Below are positions 8,500 to 17,583 of a stretch of DNA of 64,000 bases, piece after piece. Every line of letters begins with the position of its first letter. Within the stretch, counting starts at the first letter, position 1. The stretch is from Arthrobacter nitroguajacolicus_D (GTDB lineage: Bacteria; Actinomycetota; Actinomycetes; Actinomycetales; Micrococcaceae), in the NCBI RefSeq assembly GCF_031455195.1, contig NZ_JAVDSH010000007.1, positions 1 through 64,000 on the forward strand, read 5' to 3'. The position numbers were made by a program, and so were the translations under genes. Below the pieces are notes generated by a model that worked only from the letters and a program-made list of their open reading frames with translations, did not search any database and had not been told where the DNA came from.

Positions 8500-9573
8500 A
8501 TGACCGCCCGCAAAGTCATCACCGGCGCCTCGATCGTTGCGCTGCTGACCGTTGGCCTTGTCACTGTCGTCCTGGACGACAGCGATCCGGCGCAGGCAGC
8601 ATCATCGTGTGCTGCACCTGCCAGTGTGGCTGCTGGTCCTGCCCCTGCCGGGGGAGTGGCCGGGTTTGATGCCGAACAGATGAAGAACGCCCAGGCGATC
8701 ATGAACGCTGCCAAGTCCCTGAAGCTGCCGGTCGCGGCGCAGCTGATCGGGATCCAAACCGCAATCGGTGAATCTACACTCCGCGTCGTTGACTACGGTG
8801 ACGGGGCAGGGCCGGACTCTCGTGGCTTGTTCCAGCAGCGCGACAACGGTGCGTGGGGATCGTATGCGGACCGGATGAACCCCACCATTTCGGCGACGAA
8901 TTTCTTCAAAGCCCTCCAGCGTGTGGAGGGTTGGGAAACCCTCGAGCCGACCATCGCCATCCACCGGGCGCAACGGAACGCGGACCCGAACCACTACACG
9001 AAGTTCCGGGCACAGGCCACGGAAGTCTTCAAAGCCTTGGGTGGGGAGTCCGGCGCGGCGGTGGACCCGTCCGGCGTCTGCCCGGCTGAAGGCAACCAAG
9101 TCGTCGGGGACTTGGCCGGTAAGTGGGTCGCTCCCATGGAAGGGGCGATCAACAGCAGCGGTTACGGGCCCCGTGCGGCACCGCCCGGCACTGCCGGGGG
9201 AGTGCTGGCCAACTTCCACTACGGCATTGACTTCTTTCATCCCGGAGGGCCGGGAACGATCGTGGCCCTGACGGATATGAAGATCGTCAAGGTCCGCAAT
9301 CTTGATGGCCTGTTCGGCACCGGCGTGACCGGTCAAACAGTGGATGGGAAGCTCACGATCGGCATGTACCACATGGCAGCCGGCTCGGTGAAGGTCAAGG
9401 AAGGCGACACCGTGGCCGCCGGAACGCCGTTGGGCACCGAAGGTGCAACGGGCAACGTCACCGGCCGCCACCTCCACATGGAGTTCTTCGCCGGTGCCTT
9501 GCCCAACCCTATGGTTCCGATCAATCCCACCATCGACCCGACTCCGATCATGAAAGAGAAAGGCATTCTCTGA
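8500..9573 (+). CDS. M23-family peptidoglycan hydrolase of the conjugation system
   Basis: A 357-residue secreted or membrane-anchored protein. Residues 8-24 are a hydrophobic signal or anchor, and AQA at about 33 is a possible cleavage site. Residues 50-180 (IGIQTAIGESTL, DSRGLFQQRDNGAWG) resemble a lysozyme/transglycosylase-like domain with a GES motif. Residues 215-345 are an M23/LytM peptidase: HYGIDF holds the first zinc His and GRHLHMEF the HxH pair. Gram-positive T4SS use such two-domain hydrolases (VirB1-like) to open the cell wall. It is the first gene of the operon and overlaps the next by one base (TGATG). Confidence 0.85.
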   Translation: MTARKVITGASIVALLTVGLVTVVLDDSDPAQAASSCAAPASVAAGPAPAGGVAGFDAEQMKNAQAIMNAAKSLKLPVAAQLIGIQTAIGESTLRVVDYGDGAGPDSRGLFQQRDNGAWGSYADRMNPTISATNFFKALQRVEGWETLEPTIAIHRAQRNADPNHYTKFRAQATEVFKALGGESGAAVDPSGVCPAEGNQVVGDLAGKWVAPMEGAINSSGYGPRAAPPGTAGGVLANFHYGIDFFHPGGPGTIVALTDMKIVKVRNLDGLFGTGVTGQTVDGKLTIGMYHMAAGSVKVKEGDTVAAGTPLGTEGATGNVTGRHLHMEFFAGALPNPMVPINPTIDPTPIMKEKGIL

Positions 9574-10106
9574 TGCGCAAGCACCTCGCACTTACAGCCG
9601 CCCTGGCCGCCGCGCTCTCGCTGAGTGCCTGCGCCGGAAACACAGTCACCGAACCGGCGGCCGATTCGACCCTCTCGGTGAACACCGGACAGGCCGGCCG
9701 GGAGAGCCACCAGGCCGGCGACGGCCACGACCATACAGCCGATGAGTACTACGGCGTCCCTGAAGTGACGTGGGATGCCGCCGCGGAGAAGTCGGTCAAG
9801 GACACCGCGGCCAAGGTCATGGGCTTGTTCGCCCGTCCCGATGTTCCGGAGACAACCTGGTTCGCTGATCTCGCCCCGCATCTCGCACCGGAATATGCCG
9901 AGGATGCGAAGTACATTGACCCGGCTCGGGTGCCCATCCGGAAGGTCACGGACGGGCCAGCGATCAGCCGGGATGCCGGCAACCCGATGACCGTCACCGC
10001 TTCGTTCTCCACGGATGCGGGCCGCTGGACGATGCTCCTGCATCGTCCCGGGCAGCAGCAGCCCTGGCTGGTCACAGCGATCTCCCCGCAAGACCCGACC
10101 TCATGA
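9573..10106 (+). CDS. Conjugation lipoprotein
   Basis: A 177-residue protein with a lipoprotein signal peptide: MRKH, a hydrophobic core and the lipobox LSAC, with Cys at about residue 20. A His/Asp-rich linker (GDGHDHTADEYYG) precedes a small alpha/beta domain of about 110 residues (KSVKDTAAKVMGLFARPD through WLVTAISP). Proteins of this size and layout recur in actinobacterial conjugation operons. The fold could be of the NTF2/VirB8 kind but I cannot confirm that. It overlaps genes on both sides, which ties it to the T4SS. Confidence 0.6.
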   Translation: MRKHLALTAALAAALSLSACAGNTVTEPAADSTLSVNTGQAGRESHQAGDGHDHTADEYYGVPEVTWDAAAEKSVKDTAAKVMGLFARPDVPETTWFADLAPHLAPEYAEDAKYIDPARVPIRKVTDGPAISRDAGNPMTVTASFSTDAGRWTMLLHRPGQQQPWLVTAISPQDPTS

Positions 10107-10147
10107 ACCCAAAGACAGAACCTGAAATGAGCGAGAGGAACCATCCG

Positions 10148-11335
10148 ATGAGCACGAACTGGCAAGGGAGCGAACGGAAGAGCCGCGCACCCATCAGCCT
10201 GACCGACACCGAACCCGATGCAATTGCAACGGATCCGGCCACGATCATCCACGCCGTACCTGATGCCGAACCGGCCTCAGTAGCAAAGGCTGAAACGCCT
10301 GTGGTGGAGGACCTGCACCGGGAGGCTCCGCTGGTCAGCGGCCGCCGTAGCGCCGCTGTGCTCCGAAAGGAGAACGTGAACGACCAGCTGCCGCCGGCCA
10401 CCGGTTGGCAGGCATTCCTGCGGGCGGTCAGTTTCGGTCTAATCAGCCCGAAGGTGGGCGCGGCCGAGCTTGCGCGCCGGGCGGATCTGTCCGCGATCCA
10501 GAGGGTGTACTCCCGTCCGATGCAGATCATGGTCGCCCAGCCCCTGGGCGGGGTGGGCAAGACGATGTGCAGCGTCGGCCTGGGCTCCACGTTCGGGATC
10601 CACTCCGGCCAGCAGACACTGGTGTGGGACAACAACGAGATGATGGGCACCGCCGGCGTGCGGACCAACGCGAACGACTCGACCCGGACTGTCTGGGACT
10701 TGCTGAACGTCCTGGAGTCCTTCGAGACCGTCACCGCCCGCAAGGGTGAACTGTCCTACTACACCCGCCACCAGGGGAACAACCAGTTCTCCGTCCTGGT
10801 CGCGGACGAGGACGCGGACCGGATGAAATCCATTGGCGCCGACGAGTTCAACCGCATCCACACCGTGGTGAGCCGTTTCTACGACACCATCATTGTGGAC
10901 ACCGGGAACAACACCCGCTCAGCGAACTGGCTCGCCTCCATCGAGGTCACCGATCAGCTGGTGATCCCCACGACGCTCAAGCGCAACGCTGTCGTCTCCG
11001 CCCTGCGGATGATCGAACAGCTCGAATCCATGTCCGAGCGCACCGGCAACCCGCACTACAAAGACCTGGTGTCCAATGCTGTCGTCCTGGTCACCCAGGG
11101 CGGCGGAGCGAAAGTTTCCGCGGCCGAGCAGGCGGAGCTTCGCGAGAACCTTGCCTCCGCTGTCCGGGTCCTGATCGACATCCCGTACGACGGTGCGCTG
11201 GATACCGGCTCGATCATCGACTGGCAGCTCGTCGGTGACCCTGCCCGCCGCGCGTTCGAACGTGCATCCGCGGAAATCGCCGAAGGCCTCCTGGCCGTTG
11301 ACCGCGCCACCTCCACCAAAACCACCAACCGATAA
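10148..11335 (+). CDS. ParA/MinD-type ATPase of the conjugation operon
   Basis: About 395 residues. A variable 110-residue N-terminal part is followed by a P-loop of the deviant Walker A type, PLGGVGKT, then LVWDNNEMMG, DTIIVDTGNNTRSA (Walker B) and IDIPYDGALD. This is the SIMIBI ParA/MinD class, which act as dimeric ATP switches. Its place inside the T4SS operon, away from rep, suggests it positions or assembles the transfer machine rather than segregating the plasmid. Start: ATG 10148 has AGAGGAA seven bases upstream. ATG 10103 overlaps the previous stop but has no such site. Confidence 0.8.
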   Translation: MSTNWQGSERKSRAPISLTDTEPDAIATDPATIIHAVPDAEPASVAKAETPVVEDLHREAPLVSGRRSAAVLRKENVNDQLPPATGWQAFLRAVSFGLISPKVGAAELARRADLSAIQRVYSRPMQIMVAQPLGGVGKTMCSVGLGSTFGIHSGQQTLVWDNNEMMGTAGVRTNANDSTRTVWDLLNVLESFETVTARKGELSYYTRHQGNNQFSVLVADEDADRMKSIGADEFNRIHTVVSRFYDTIIVDTGNNTRSANWLASIEVTDQLVIPTTLKRNAVVSALRMIEQLESMSERTGNPHYKDLVSNAVVLVTQGGGAKVSAAEQAELRENLASAVRVLIDIPYDGALDTGSIIDWQLVGDPARRAFERASAEIAEGLLAVDRATSTKTTNR

Positions 11336-11349
11336 GGAACCCAATAATC

Positions 11350-11694
11350 ATGTTCAAGACCATTGGCAACGAAATTAATATCCGGACCGCCGTTCCCACC
11401 ATCGACAACCCGCTGGACGGCGTAACACCCAGCATCGATGTGTTCGGCGTGAAGTTCACCGGCGCGATCCAAATGATCCTTGGCGGTGTTTGGGCTCTTG
11501 CTCTGATTCTTCTGGCCGGGGCGTTCATTTGGAACCTCATGAAGTGGGGCATCGCCCGCAACCGCGGCCACTCCGACGACATCGAAGACGGCGCAGCAGG
11601 GGCCAAGAAGACCGGCATCGCCTTCGGCGCGGCAGCAGGAGCAAGTGTCATCATTGGCGGCATCCTGGCCCTGGCCACGGCTGCAGGAGCCTAA
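11350..11694 (+). CDS. Small two-TM pilin-like membrane protein
   Basis: A 114-residue protein with two TM segments (IQMILGGVWALALILLAGAFIW and GIAFGAAAGASVIIGGILALA) joined by a charged loop with KWGIARNRGHSDD. This hairpin plan matches VirB2/TrbC-type subunits and small membrane proteins of Gram-positive T4SS. A GATAAGGA-type ribosome binding site precedes ATG 11350. The gene lies between the ATPase and the VirB8-like gene. No signal peptide is evident, which is unlike a classical VirB2. Confidence 0.65.
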   Translation: MFKTIGNEINIRTAVPTIDNPLDGVTPSIDVFGVKFTGAIQMILGGVWALALILLAGAFIWNLMKWGIARNRGHSDDIEDGAAGAKKTGIAFGAAAGASVIIGGILALATAAGA

Positions 11695-11697
11695 CCC

Positions 11698-12480
11698 ATG
11701 CGGAAGCACTGGAAACTCCTCACAGCTTTGGGGGCGGTGATCCTGGTTATCGCTGTTGCCGTTGTCCTGCTGAACCCACCGGCGCCGGCGGCCAAGCCGG
11801 ATGACCCCAGCTCTCTGCAGGCGTCCGGGAAGTTCGGATTCCCCGTCTCCGGGATCAAGATCGGCGAAGGCGGCACCAAAACCGCCAGCGACGGCAAGAC
11901 CATCATCGGCTACAACGGCAGCTGCGACTCAGCCGCCCAAGCAGCCGCCAACTACACACCCCTCGTCAAAGACGTAAATGTTGCGACTTGGGCACAGCAG
12001 AAAAAGACACTGGTGGAGGTTGGCAAGCAGGGGCCCTGGGTGGAGCGAGCCACCATCAACGGGGATCTGATGGCCAATGCCAAGGACCTTCCCCCGGGAG
12101 CTTTCGATGGTGGCTGGTACTCCCGCTCCGACGTAGCCGCGGGCGGCCTGTACCGGGTTGCCAGCTGTGATGCGAAAAAGAAGGCAGTGGTGCAAATCTT
12201 CAGTGGTGGCACGACCGCAGTAGTGAACAAGGCACCGAGTGCCTTCTTCCAAACAGTCACCTTCGAACTGAGTTGGGCAGGTGACTGGAAGGTCTACGAC
12301 TTCGCCATCGTTCAGAGCGGACAGGATTTCAATGGTCGAGTCAAAGACGCTGGACCCACCAGTCTGGGGACCACTTACGACGACGAGACCGCCCCTGCTC
12401 TAAAGGATGAGTTGGTGAACGACTTCTTCGCCGATGTCAGCCGTGAGGGGTGGGTTGAGTATGCAAACGCTAAGCGCTAG
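11698..12480 (+). CDS. VirB8-like single-TM conjugation protein
   Basis: A 260-residue protein. Residues 8-30 are one TM segment (LLTALGAVILVIAVAVVLL) after a short basic N-terminus, and the rest is extracellular. The distal half (WYSRSDVAAGGLYRV to WAGDWKVYDFAIVQ) is consistent with an NTF2-like fold, as in VirB8/TcpC. Such proteins link the inner channel parts of the T4SS. Its 3' end overlaps the next gene by 20 bases. Confidence 0.6.
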   Translation: MRKHWKLLTALGAVILVIAVAVVLLNPPAPAAKPDDPSSLQASGKFGFPVSGIKIGEGGTKTASDGKTIIGYNGSCDSAAQAAANYTPLVKDVNVATWAQQKKTLVEVGKQGPWVERATINGDLMANAKDLPPGAFDGGWYSRSDVAAGGLYRVASCDAKKKAVVQIFSGGTTAVVNKAPSAFFQTVTFELSWAGDWKVYDFAIVQSGQDFNGRVKDAGPTSLGTTYDDETAPALKDELVNDFFADVSREGWVEYANAKR

Positions 12481-14362
12481 CAGGACGGTCCGCCTGGTCG
12501 CGATCGTTCTGGCCCTGTTCCTCAGCTTCGGGATCATCACCGCCGGCCCTGCCCAAGCAGCGGAAGACGTAAGCAAGTCCGAAAAGCTGAACGCCGACCA
12601 ACTCAAGCGCCTTGCTGGACTTCCCGCAGACCAGCGCGACAAGATCAGGGACCGGCTAAACCAGGAACTGGGTAAGTCGGCCTGCGCGGACATGCTTTTT
12701 TTCGGGGCAATGGGCGGCAGCGACTGTGAAAACGTTGCGGCCAAAGCGTTCGGCACCTTCCTGACCACGCCAGAAAAGGTGCTGGACTACGACACAAAAC
12801 AGACCGTCCCGTTCTGTGCTGCTCTCCCCGGTGCTGGTGCACCGGCTACTGCCACCACTTGGTGCGCCGGAGGGGCTGCCTTCCAAAAGTTCCTCCCAAT
12901 TGCTGGGGTGGTGATGCGTACGGTCATCTCCACGATGCCGGGCGGTCAGGTCGTCCTGGGCACGGTCGATACCGTGGCGTTCATTGCTAACGCTAAGGAC
13001 GGGTTCGAGAAGTTCGCGAACACAGTGAAGGCAGAGGGTGTGAAGTCCACCAACGAGGTGTTGAACAACCTGTTGAAGGTCTCGGTGTTTGAGGTTGATG
13101 ACGGTTTCCGGGCGACGTGGGCTGTGTTCGCCGGGATCGGGATCTTGATCATGGGGCTGGTGTATTTCAAGCTCTGGAAAGACGTTTCGAACGAAGAGAT
13201 CGACATGGACTCCGCCCGAACATCGCTGCTCTGGTACGGGCCGTTGTCCATGGTCTTGGTACTGTTCGGGCCGGCTATCGGCTACGTGGTCAACGGCTGG
13301 ATGAGCGGCCTCACTGAAGGGATCACGTTCTGGACTTCCAGCAGAGTCACGGACTTCGGGGTCGCCATTTCCCGGTTCGCGTCCTATGAATCCAGCGGCG
13401 CGTTCGGTCCCTTGGCGGCGGTCTTGCTGTTCGGCCTGCTGTTCATCGCTGCCTGGGCCATGCTCGGGTTGCTCGCGTTGCAGCCGTTGGCCCTGTACCT
13501 GCTGGGGTTGGGCATCGCCATGATGATCGGCTTCTTGATCCACCCGAAGTACCGCGAACGCGTGGGCAAGGTCGGCGCTCTGTGGCTCGGGATTTCCCTG
13601 TCAAAGCCGTTGCTGCTGCTTCTCATGGGAGCGGTGTTCAGCTATATCGCCTCACGTCCGGCGTTCGTCGGCGAAGGCGTGGACGATGGCATGGTGAACG
13701 CCACGTCGGTGTTCCTGGCCGCGGCCGCGATGTGCCTGTTGGCTTTCGCGCTGCCGATGCTTTACAAGTACGTCCCGATCCTGCCGTCATCCTCGACCAG
13801 CCTGGGTGAGGGCCGTCAGTCGATCGCCGCGCCGGCCATGGTCGCCGGCGCGGGCGCTGCGATCTCTTCCGCGATCAGGCAGCGCCGGACCGCGCAAGTA
13901 CAGTCCGGCACCACCGGCGGACGTCCTCATGGCGGTGCGCCTGCCACGAACGGCCCCTCTTCAATGACAGCCCAATCAGAGGGCCATGGCAGCTCAGGAC
14001 TGGGATCGAACGGTTCGGGAGTCTCAGGACGCCGCAGTGCGGCCTCCAAGGTTCCTACCGAGCAGGGCGCACCTGCGGGTCAGGACCGCCAAGGCGGTCA
14101 GGCGCAAGGCCAGGGACAGCCGGAGACCCGAACGATCGGGGAGCTGCAAAAGGCCGATCGTTCCGGAACCGGCGGAGCGAAGGCAGCACAGGCTTTGAAG
14201 ACCGGGGCCGGGGCAGTTGGACGGGGATCGGCGAAGGTCGCAGCCGGTGGCGCGACGGCGTTCCTGCTGGCGGGCCGGGAAGCGGCGCGTCAGGCCTCCA
14301 TGCGCGGGCAGCGCTCTGCCCGTTCGATGGCGCCGGATACCGACCACATCAGTGGCCGGTAA
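12461..14362 (+). CDS. VirB6/TrbL-like polytopic conjugation protein
   Basis: About 633 residues. It has a signal peptide (hydrophobic core LVAIVLALFLSFGIITAG, then AQA), an extracellular domain with several Cys (CADMLFFGAMGGSDC, FCAALPG, WCAGGAAF), and then six or so TM segments between about residues 220 and 450. A long, low-complexity Gly/Ala/Gln-rich cytosolic tail follows (about 460-633). The plan is that of VirB6/TrbL channel proteins of actinobacterial elements. ATG 12461 is preferred because GAGGGG lies upstream and the signal peptide starts there. An ATG at 12434 would add nine odd residues. Confidence 0.75.
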   Translation: MQTLSASRTVRLVAIVLALFLSFGIITAGPAQAAEDVSKSEKLNADQLKRLAGLPADQRDKIRDRLNQELGKSACADMLFFGAMGGSDCENVAAKAFGTFLTTPEKVLDYDTKQTVPFCAALPGAGAPATATTWCAGGAAFQKFLPIAGVVMRTVISTMPGGQVVLGTVDTVAFIANAKDGFEKFANTVKAEGVKSTNEVLNNLLKVSVFEVDDGFRATWAVFAGIGILIMGLVYFKLWKDVSNEEIDMDSARTSLLWYGPLSMVLVLFGPAIGYVVNGWMSGLTEGITFWTSSRVTDFGVAISRFASYESSGAFGPLAAVLLFGLLFIAAWAMLGLLALQPLALYLLGLGIAMMIGFLIHPKYRERVGKVGALWLGISLSKPLLLLLMGAVFSYIASRPAFVGEGVDDGMVNATSVFLAAAAMCLLAFALPMLYKYVPILPSSSTSLGEGRQSIAAPAMVAGAGAAISSAIRQRRTAQVQSGTTGGRPHGGAPATNGPSSMTAQSEGHGSSGLGSNGSGVSGRRSAASKVPTEQGAPAGQDRQGGQAQGQGQPETRTIGELQKADRSGTGGAKAAQALKTGAGAVGRGSAKVAAGGATAFLLAGREAARQASMRGQRSARSMAPDTDHISGR

Positions 14363-14386
14363 GAGAAGTACAAGGAGTAGGTAGTC

Positions 14387-15949
14387 ATGGGAAGAATGGT
14401 TGTTGTTGGCGGTGAGGTCCAGAGCCGTGGCTTGTTCGGTGGGAACCGCACGGCACCGGAATGGATCGGCCTGTCAGTGGCCGTCGGTACCGCATTGTTG
14501 ATCGTGCTCGCCGGTGGCAGCAATGTCGTGGCGTGGATCAGCGCCGTGGTGCTGGTTCTGGCAGGGGTCATCCTGACCACACCCAACAAGTTCTCCGGTC
14601 ACCGCTCCCTGGGTGCTCTCTTCGTTGAACTCCGGCACAAGAAGGTCCGGGCCAAGAACAAGTCCCTGGTCTACGTTCCGGTCAAGGACCGTCCGCAAAC
14701 ACGGATGATCAAAGCCGGGAAGAAAGACCGGAAGCGTGCCGACGAGAACGGCATGATCGAGGTACCGATCCGGCATAAGGACAATGCCCCGCTCATGGTC
14801 GGCACCGTCCGCCATTTCGCTATCGACACCCCGGAAGGGCCGCTGGTCATCTTCCGGCACCAGGGCAAGGTCAAAAAGCCGTACTACACGGCCACGATGG
14901 AGGTCATGGGTTCGTCCTCCGGGATCCGGGAGGAATACCGGAAGGAATCAGGTCATGTCGCCCGGGGCCAGTACCTCGCCCGGTTGGCCCGCCGGCAATC
15001 CCTCGTCACCCATATCCAGACCCTCGCACGGGCCGTGCCGATGGATTCGGCCGACCACCTGCTGTGGGTCAAAAAGCGCGTCGCGCAGAATGTTCCGCGG
15101 ATCCTGTTGGAGTCCTACGGTGACCTGTGCGAGACGACCCGTTCCCGGTCCGAACAGCACCGCACCTATGAGACGTTCCGGATCCCCGGCTCCGCTGCCC
15201 TGTACCGCCGCGCGGAAGCCTACGGGTCAGGGGACGACGGCATTGGTCAGGCGATATATCAGGAAATCCGCTCCGCCATGGCCCAGGCCTCAATGATGGG
15301 TTCGATCACGAACTCCCGGCCCCTTGGCCCACAGGCCATGGCCGCGCTCCTGCGTCACCTGCAGGACCCGGACTTCGACATCGACGACTACGACGGCGCC
15401 GACCTGATGGACTGCTGGCAGCACCTGGACGGCGCAACCTCTCCCATCTCCCTGGTAGTCAACGACCACTGGCACATCCGCACCGGCTACGTGCCGGCCT
15501 CGGCCTTCAGCCCCGCACCGATTCCGGTGGAAGCGCTGGAAGCGATCATCAGCGGCATCCAACCGGCCGTAGTGCACTCGGTGTCCATGGTCATGGAACT
15601 CGAAGATGCACGCAGCGCCCGCTCCAAAGCCCGGACGGATGCTGCCATGGACAGGGCCACGAGCAACAAGGTCAGCAAGTCCGGTGTCGTCACCGATGGC
15701 ACCGAAGAAGTGTTGATGGGCGCCTCTCACCAGCGCCTCCTGGATCTGAAGCCCGGCTCCGGCCACCACGGCGCGGCCTACGGTCTGTATATCTCTTTCG
15801 CCGTGGAAGACGCGAACGAGATCCTGTCCACCACCGACATTGTTGAGGCAGCTGCCTCCGATGCCGGCATCGAGTTCATTGACTGGTTGGACCACCGCAA
15901 CGACCTTGCCCTGATCACCACCATGCCGTTCACGAGGGGAATCCGATGA
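14387..15949 (+). CDS. SCO6880-family conjugation protein
   Basis: A 520-residue protein with two TM segments near the N-terminus (IGLSVAVGTALLIVLAG and VAWISAVVLVLAGVIL). A large soluble domain follows that resembles the N-terminal, non-ATPase half of VirB4/TraC-like proteins (LVTHIQTLARAVPMDSADHLL, FRIPGSAALYRRAEAYG, FSPAPIPVEALEAII). SCO6880-like proteins nearly always precede a P-loop ATPase in actinobacterial T4SS. Here the next gene is that ATPase and overlaps by four bases. The pair may be a split VirB4, with PrgI-like membrane anchor and N-domain in this gene. Confidence 0.8.
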   Translation: MGRMVVVGGEVQSRGLFGGNRTAPEWIGLSVAVGTALLIVLAGGSNVVAWISAVVLVLAGVILTTPNKFSGHRSLGALFVELRHKKVRAKNKSLVYVPVKDRPQTRMIKAGKKDRKRADENGMIEVPIRHKDNAPLMVGTVRHFAIDTPEGPLVIFRHQGKVKKPYYTATMEVMGSSSGIREEYRKESGHVARGQYLARLARRQSLVTHIQTLARAVPMDSADHLLWVKKRVAQNVPRILLESYGDLCETTRSRSEQHRTYETFRIPGSAALYRRAEAYGSGDDGIGQAIYQEIRSAMAQASMMGSITNSRPLGPQAMAALLRHLQDPDFDIDDYDGADLMDCWQHLDGATSPISLVVNDHWHIRTGYVPASAFSPAPIPVEALEAIISGIQPAVVHSVSMVMELEDARSARSKARTDAAMDRATSNKVSKSGVVTDGTEEVLMGASHQRLLDLKPGSGHHGAAYGLYISFAVEDANEILSTTDIVEAAASDAGIEFIDWLDHRNDLALITTMPFTRGIR

Positions 15950-17583
15950 GCACCACGAACGACGTCAAGCGTTTCAGCCTGCCATGGGCTCTTGCCAGCA
16001 AATCCAAGCGGACCATCAGAGCGCAGGCCCGCGCCGGGAAGCTGGAGCTGGAAGCAGCTGCAGCCGATACCGCGGCCGAAGGTTTGCGCCGGAACAAGCC
16101 GTTGAGCAAGCGTGCGGTGAAGAAGGCTGAGAAGAAGGAAGCCAAGGACCGTGAGCTGGTCGAGGCCAAAGCGAACGCCAAGACCCGCTGGCATCACGAA
16201 CGGAAATGGGCTTTCGCGTCGAAACTGGGCTTCTATGACCCGGCAGCCCCGGGTGTGGCGTCATCAACACGGCAGATGGAGTTCTCGCATATGGCGATTG
16301 CTTCCCCGCCGACGTCGCACCGCGGCCTGGTGTTCGGCGTCGATGCCGGGTCCGGGTGGATGATCGTCCATGACCCGTTCACCGCCTACGGTGACACCCT
16401 CGAATCCCCGAACGTCTGCTACATCGGTGACCTTGGCCAGGGGAAGTCCTCGGCCATGAAAACCTGGGGCGTGCTCCGACAGCTGATCCTCGGCCGCCGC
16501 GTCGTGGTGATCGATAAGAAGTACCAAAAGGACGTCGGCGGCGGCGAATACACCCCTCTTGCACGGAAGCTCGGCGTCGCTCCGGTACGGTTCAGCATCG
16601 GTGGCGGCGGATCCCGGATCAACATCCTCGATCCCCGTATCGCTGCCCGCCTGAACGAGGAAACCCACGACAGCGCCGAAGCGTTCCGCACCCCGGCCGG
16701 CCAGTCCATGCTGGTCCGTGCTGTCATGGAAGAAGCTCTCCGCCGGCCGATGACGCCCAAGGAGGGCAAAGCCGTCCGGATGGCCCACCGGCAGGCGTTG
16801 ACGGACGCGAAGAAGGCGAGGGAAGTCGCGCACATCGGGCATGTCCTCAAAGCCCTCTACGCCCCCAATGAAGACGCCGCAAGGGCCACGAACCTGACAG
16901 TGGAAGAGCTGCGCGAATGGGGTCAGGATCCGGCCTTCGAGCTGGAACGCATGATCGAAGACGACCTCGCCGGCCTGATCGACGGAGAAACCAGCGCCGA
17001 CATCCAGCTCAACGCAGGCCTGACCGTCTTTGACGTCTCGCTCCTGCCCGAAGACGGCCCGGCGCTGCCGATCGTCATGACGATCATCAACACCTGGCTG
17101 GCCAACACCCTCTACCGGCAGGAAGAAGCAGTCCCAACGGTCCTGCTAGTTGAAGAAGCCTGGCACACCGTCCAAGGCTCGGTGGCCACAGTGACCCGCC
17201 GCAACACCAAACTCTCCCGCGCCCTGTCCCTCTCGTGCCAGTTCGCGTTCCACCACATCTCCGACATCCCGGCAGACAGCCCCGCGATCTCCATGCTCAA
17301 GGAATGCGGCACGGTCCTTTTGTACAAGCAGCAAAAGAGCGCCGACGCTCTGGCTTGCGAGGAGATGTTCACCCTCCCCGTCGGGACGGCCGAAGTGATC
17401 ACCAAACTGGTCAAGGGCACCTGCCTGTTCAAAATCGATCAGTACGACCCCTTCGAAGCCATTCACGTCCGCAGCCCCCTCGAGGTCGAACTGACCGACA
17501 CGGACGGTGCCATGAAATCCACCTCCACCATCGCTTTCACCGAAGAATCCACCGTCGAAGCCATGGAGGTCATCCCGGCATGA
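15946..17583 (+). CDS. VirB4-like T4SS ATPase
   Basis: A 545-residue P-loop ATPase. GDLGQGKSSAMKTW is Walker A at about residue 160, and VLLVEEAWH is Walker B with the catalytic acid at about 400. RRNTKLSRALSLSCQF and a sensor-like EMFTLPVGTAE follow. These are the features of the VirB4/TraC C-terminal motor that energises T4SS assembly and substrate transfer. The first 110 residues are highly charged and coiled-coil-like (AKSKRTIRAQARAGKLELEA). The usual N-terminal VirB4 domain is missing and probably supplied by the SCO6880 protein. Overlaps of four bases on both sides show tight coupling. Confidence 0.85.
   Translation: MSTTNDVKRFSLPWALASKSKRTIRAQARAGKLELEAAAADTAAEGLRRNKPLSKRAVKKAEKKEAKDRELVEAKANAKTRWHHERKWAFASKLGFYDPAAPGVASSTRQMEFSHMAIASPPTSHRGLVFGVDAGSGWMIVHDPFTAYGDTLESPNVCYIGDLGQGKSSAMKTWGVLRQLILGRRVVVIDKKYQKDVGGGEYTPLARKLGVAPVRFSIGGGGSRINILDPRIAARLNEETHDSAEAFRTPAGQSMLVRAVMEEALRRPMTPKEGKAVRMAHRQALTDAKKAREVAHIGHVLKALYAPNEDAARATNLTVEELREWGQDPAFELERMIEDDLAGLIDGETSADIQLNAGLTVFDVSLLPEDGPALPIVMTIINTWLANTLYRQEEAVPTVLLVEEAWHTVQGSVATVTRRNTKLSRALSLSCQFAFHHISDIPADSPAISMLKECGTVLLYKQQKSADALACEEMFTLPVGTAEVITKLVKGTCLFKIDQYDPFEAIHVRSPLEVELTDTDGAMKSTSTIAFTEESTVEAMEVIPA

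Noticed and set aside
8602..9591. 329-codon minus-strand open frame
   Set aside because: It mirrors the M23 hydrolase gene; the long frame reflects high GC at third positions.
12656..13543. 295-codon minus-strand open frame
   Set aside because: Antisense to the VirB6-like gene; its composition is rich in His, Arg and Gln without domain features.
17235..17579. Long upstream extension of the coupling-protein frame
   Set aside because: It overlaps the VirB4-like ATPase and has an Arg/Pro/His-rich shadow composition; ATG 17580 overlaps the stop and starts a normal N-terminus.
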